DNA of 6,650 bases from Streptosporangiaceae bacterium (GTDB taxonomy: Bacteria > Actinomycetota > Actinomycetes > Streptosporangiales > Streptosporangiaceae), in contig JASHQP010000201.1 in NCBI GenBank assembly GCA_030039095.1, forward strand, positions 1-6,650, given 5' to 3'. The notes below the pieces were generated by a model, which was not told the DNA's origin, searched no databases, and was given only the letters and a program-made list of their open reading frames with translations. Of the stretch, positions 5,012-6,650 are shown in pieces. Numbering within the stretch: position 1 is the stretch's first letter; each line of letters opens with the position of its first letter. The position numbers were made by a program, and so were the translations under genes.

Positions 5012-6650
5012 GGCGTGCCGGTGTCGGGGTTGGCGTCCGGCATCGCGGCGCAGATATTCTCCGCGGCGTTGCGCGACTCGATGCCGGCCGACTGCCCGGG
5101 GACCGTGGGCTGCTGGCCGGAAGGCTGCTGCCCGGCGGCCGGCGTGGTGCCGGTGCTCTTGCGGTGGTGCTTGCCGGCTGCCTGCGGCGGCACGATCCCG
5201 TCGAAGTCCGTGCCCAGGGTCAGCGTCACCGCACCGGCGGCGCCGTCCTGAACGTTGTCCGGCGCCTGCTCGAGCGCGCCCATCAGCGCGTACGCGCCGT
5301 CGGCCTGCGCCGGTCCCGGGTAGCTGACCGTCGTGGCCGAGGTGTACGGGGCGTTGCCGACCGAGGCCACGTGGAAGCCGAGCCCCCGCAGGCTCGCCGC
5401 GGTCCGCGCGGCCAGCCCGGCGATGCCGGTGCCGTTGAGCACGGTGACGTCCACGCCGCTGGCCGGCGTGGACGGCAGGTGGCCGTGCCACGACGCGTTG
5501 GTGTCCAGCATCTGCCAGATCATGTCGTCTTCCGGCTCCTCGGGCAGCAGCCGGTCGGTGTTGGCCGGATCCACGATCGTCGGCATCGTGACGAAGTTGA
5601 CGTTCTTGGTGTGCAGGCCGCGCAGGGTCGCCGCCAGCGAGAGCAGCTTGGAGATCGACCCGAGGCCGGGGTCGACGGTGACCGCCTGCGTGGCCGTGTT
5701 GGCGATCTTGTACAGCTCCACCGGGTCGTCCAGGGTTCCCTGGCTCTCGATCTTCTGGATCAGCGAGGAGAAGAACTCCTGCTGCAGCTCGATGCGGCCG
5801 AGGTCGCTCCCGTCGCCGACGCCGTGCCTGGTCCGGACGAACGCCAGCGCCTCGCTGCCGGTGATCAGGTGCCTGCCGGCGCTGATGTGCAGGTTGCTGT
5901 ACGGGTCGTTGATCGCCTGCGGCACGCACACCTCGACGCCGCCGAGCGTGCTCACCATCGTGCGGAACGAATTGAAGTCGAACTCGATGAAGTGATCCAT
6001 GCCGATCCCGGTGAGGTGCTCCACGGTGGTGACCGCGCAGGTCGGGCCGCCGAGGTTCATAGCGCCGTCGATGATCGCCTGCTGCTGGGCGGGCACCGTG
6101 TAGTTGCCGAACCGGGATTTGCAGGCGGGCTCGTAGACCATCGTGTCCCGCGGGATCGAGACGACGGTCGCGTGAGAGTGCGTGGCGTTCAGGTGGACGA
6201 GCAGCAGGTTGTCGGACAGGTTCGTGTTGGGGTCGTAGCCGAATCCCGGGCCCTGGCCGTCACGGGTCTGCGAGCCCAGGATCAGGATGTTCTGCACGCC
6301 GTAGTCGGAGCGGCCGGTCAGCCCGCCGACTTTCGTCACGTGCAGGTTGCCGTCCAGCTTCAGGTACAGCCCGTAGCCGGCCAGGCCGATCACGACAGCG
6401 ATCGCGGTGAGCACGATGGCGCTGACGTAGCCGAACTTCGCGAGCCGGCTCAGCCCGCGCCACCGTTCCCGCAGCGGGCGCCTGGGCCGGCGCCGCGACG
6501 GGTGGCGCTGTGGCTGCGGCCGGCGGGGAGCCGGGTGACGTGACGGCATCTGGCCAGGCGCTAACTGGTGTGGCCCCGACCGCGGCCGCCGCCGGGCGGC
6601 AGGCTGGTCGGGCACGCCCTGGCGGGGGACGCCCTGGCGGGGGACGCCCT
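5005..6650 (-). CDS. LytR-CpsA-Psr (LCP) family cell-wall glycopolymer ligase with LytR_C domain (5' end probably outside window)
   Basis: LCP proteins are membrane-anchored enzymes that move glycopolymers from polyprenyl-pyrophosphate carriers to peptidoglycan (or arabinogalactan). Numbering is from GTG 6615. Residues 1-57 are a Pro/Arg/His-rich cytoplasmic tail. One membrane segment follows (about 61-84), then the extracellular LCP domain (about 107-285), with 'NILILGSQTRDG' (109-120), 'NLSDNLLLVHLN' (Asp135), 'VVSIPRDTMVYEP' (Arg156, Asp157) and 'GSEALAFVRTRHGVGDGSDLGRIELQQEFF' region (253-282; Arg261, Arg263, Arg274). A LytR_C domain (about 387-474) and a Gln/Pro/Gly-rich tail complete it. 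The usual first Asp of the GxDxR motif is Gln116. Extracellular Cys165, Cys193, Cys230 and Cys522 could form disulfides. The frame stays open past GTG 6615 to the window edge within a pentapeptide repeat and no Shine-Dalgarno precedes 6615, so the true start is probably beyond 6650. ATG 6549 is another unsupported alternative. Confidence 0.9.
   Translation of the reverse strand, partial: GVPRQGVPRQGVPDQPAARRRPRSGPHQLAPGQMPSRHPAPRRPQPQRHPSRRRPRRPLRERWRGLSRLAKFGYVSAIVLTAIAVVIGLAGYGLYLKLDGNLHVTKVGGLTGRSDYGVQNILILGSQTRDGQGPGFGYDPNTNLSDNLLLVHLNATHSHATVVSIPRDTMVYEPACKSRFGNYTVPAQQQAIIDGAMNLGGPTCAVTTVEHLTGIGMDHFIEFDFNSFRTMVSTLGGVEVCVPQAINDPYSNLHISAGRHLITGSEALAFVRTRHGVGDGSDLGRIELQQEFFSSLIQKIESQGTLDDPVELYKIANTATQAVTVDPGLGSISKLLSLAATLRGLHTKNVNFVTMPTIVDPANTDRLLPEEPEDDMIWQMLDTNASWHGHLPSTPASGVDVTVLNGTGIAGLAARTAASLRGLGFHVASVGNAPYTSATTVSYPGPAQADGAYALMGALEQAPDNVQDGAAGAVTLTLGTDFDGIVPPQAAGKHHRKSTGTTPAAGQQPSGQQPTVPGQSAGIESRNAAENICAAMPDANPDTGTPP
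6606..6650 (-). repeat. 15-bp tandem repeat at the window edge, in the LCP reading frame
   Basis: Two identical 15-bp units on the + strand (GGCGGGGGACGCCCT at 6621-6635 and 6636-6650) follow a diverged third at 6606-6620 (12 of 15 bases the same). Read on the - strand in the LCP frame, each unit encodes a Gly-Val-Pro-Arg-Gln-type pentapeptide. The array continues out of the window, so its full copy number is unknown. It would extend the basic, Pro-rich cytoplasmic tail of the LCP protein. Confidence 0.8.

Noticed and set aside
5164..6543. 459-codon + strand frame opposite the LCP gene
   Set aside because: Low-complexity Val/Arg/Asp product without domains, opposite a clearly recognised LCP gene.

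Overview
The window is very GC-rich DNA with strong third-position G/C bias, GTG starts and long spurious open frames on the opposite strand. Together with the gene content this points to an actinomycete, a Streptomyces-like or Catenulispora/Streptosporangiales-type chromosome. The genus is not determined.

Layout. (1) Positions 1-272 hold the C-terminal end of an iron-containing alcohol dehydrogenase, cut by the window edge. (2) Positions 273-498 are an untranslated stretch. It contains a 12-bp-arm inverted repeat directly after the stop codon (probable terminator), an adjacent 14-bp perfect palindrome (operator candidate), two GC-rich leader hairpins and a strong Shine-Dalgarno. (3) Positions 499-5001 hold a tightly packed histidine-utilisation operon on the + strand: urocanate hydratase (hutU), an M20-family amidohydrolase of the allantoate/N-carbamoyl-amino-acid hydrolase type, and formimidoylglutamate deiminase (hutF). 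(4) On the - strand, convergent and only 3 bp from hutF, is a LytR-CpsA-Psr (LCP) cell-wall ligase with a LytR_C domain. Its 5' end probably lies beyond position 6650.

How the genes fit together. HutU converts urocanate to imidazolonepropionate. HutI (not in the window) would give N-formimino-L-glutamate, and HutF deiminates that to N-formyl-L-glutamate and ammonia. No HutG-type N-formylglutamate amidohydrolase is visible. The M20 enzyme between hutU and hutF is the natural candidate for the last step, release of formate and glutamate; this is an inference from position and family. HutH and HutI must lie elsewhere if the pathway is complete. The dehydrogenase and the LCP gene look unrelated to histidine breakdown.

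Most unusual points. An 18-bp in-frame minisatellite (five units) adds a Gly/Ser/Ala loop just before the metal-binding centre of the M20 enzyme. A 25-codon micro-ORF fills the hutU-M20 gap exactly, with ATGA and GTGA overlaps at its two ends, and contains a 13-bp hairpin. A 15-bp tandem repeat runs off the right edge inside the LCP reading frame. The LCP signature has Gln where the first metal-binding Asp is usual. I see no mobile element, CRISPR array, tRNA, rRNA or defence system.
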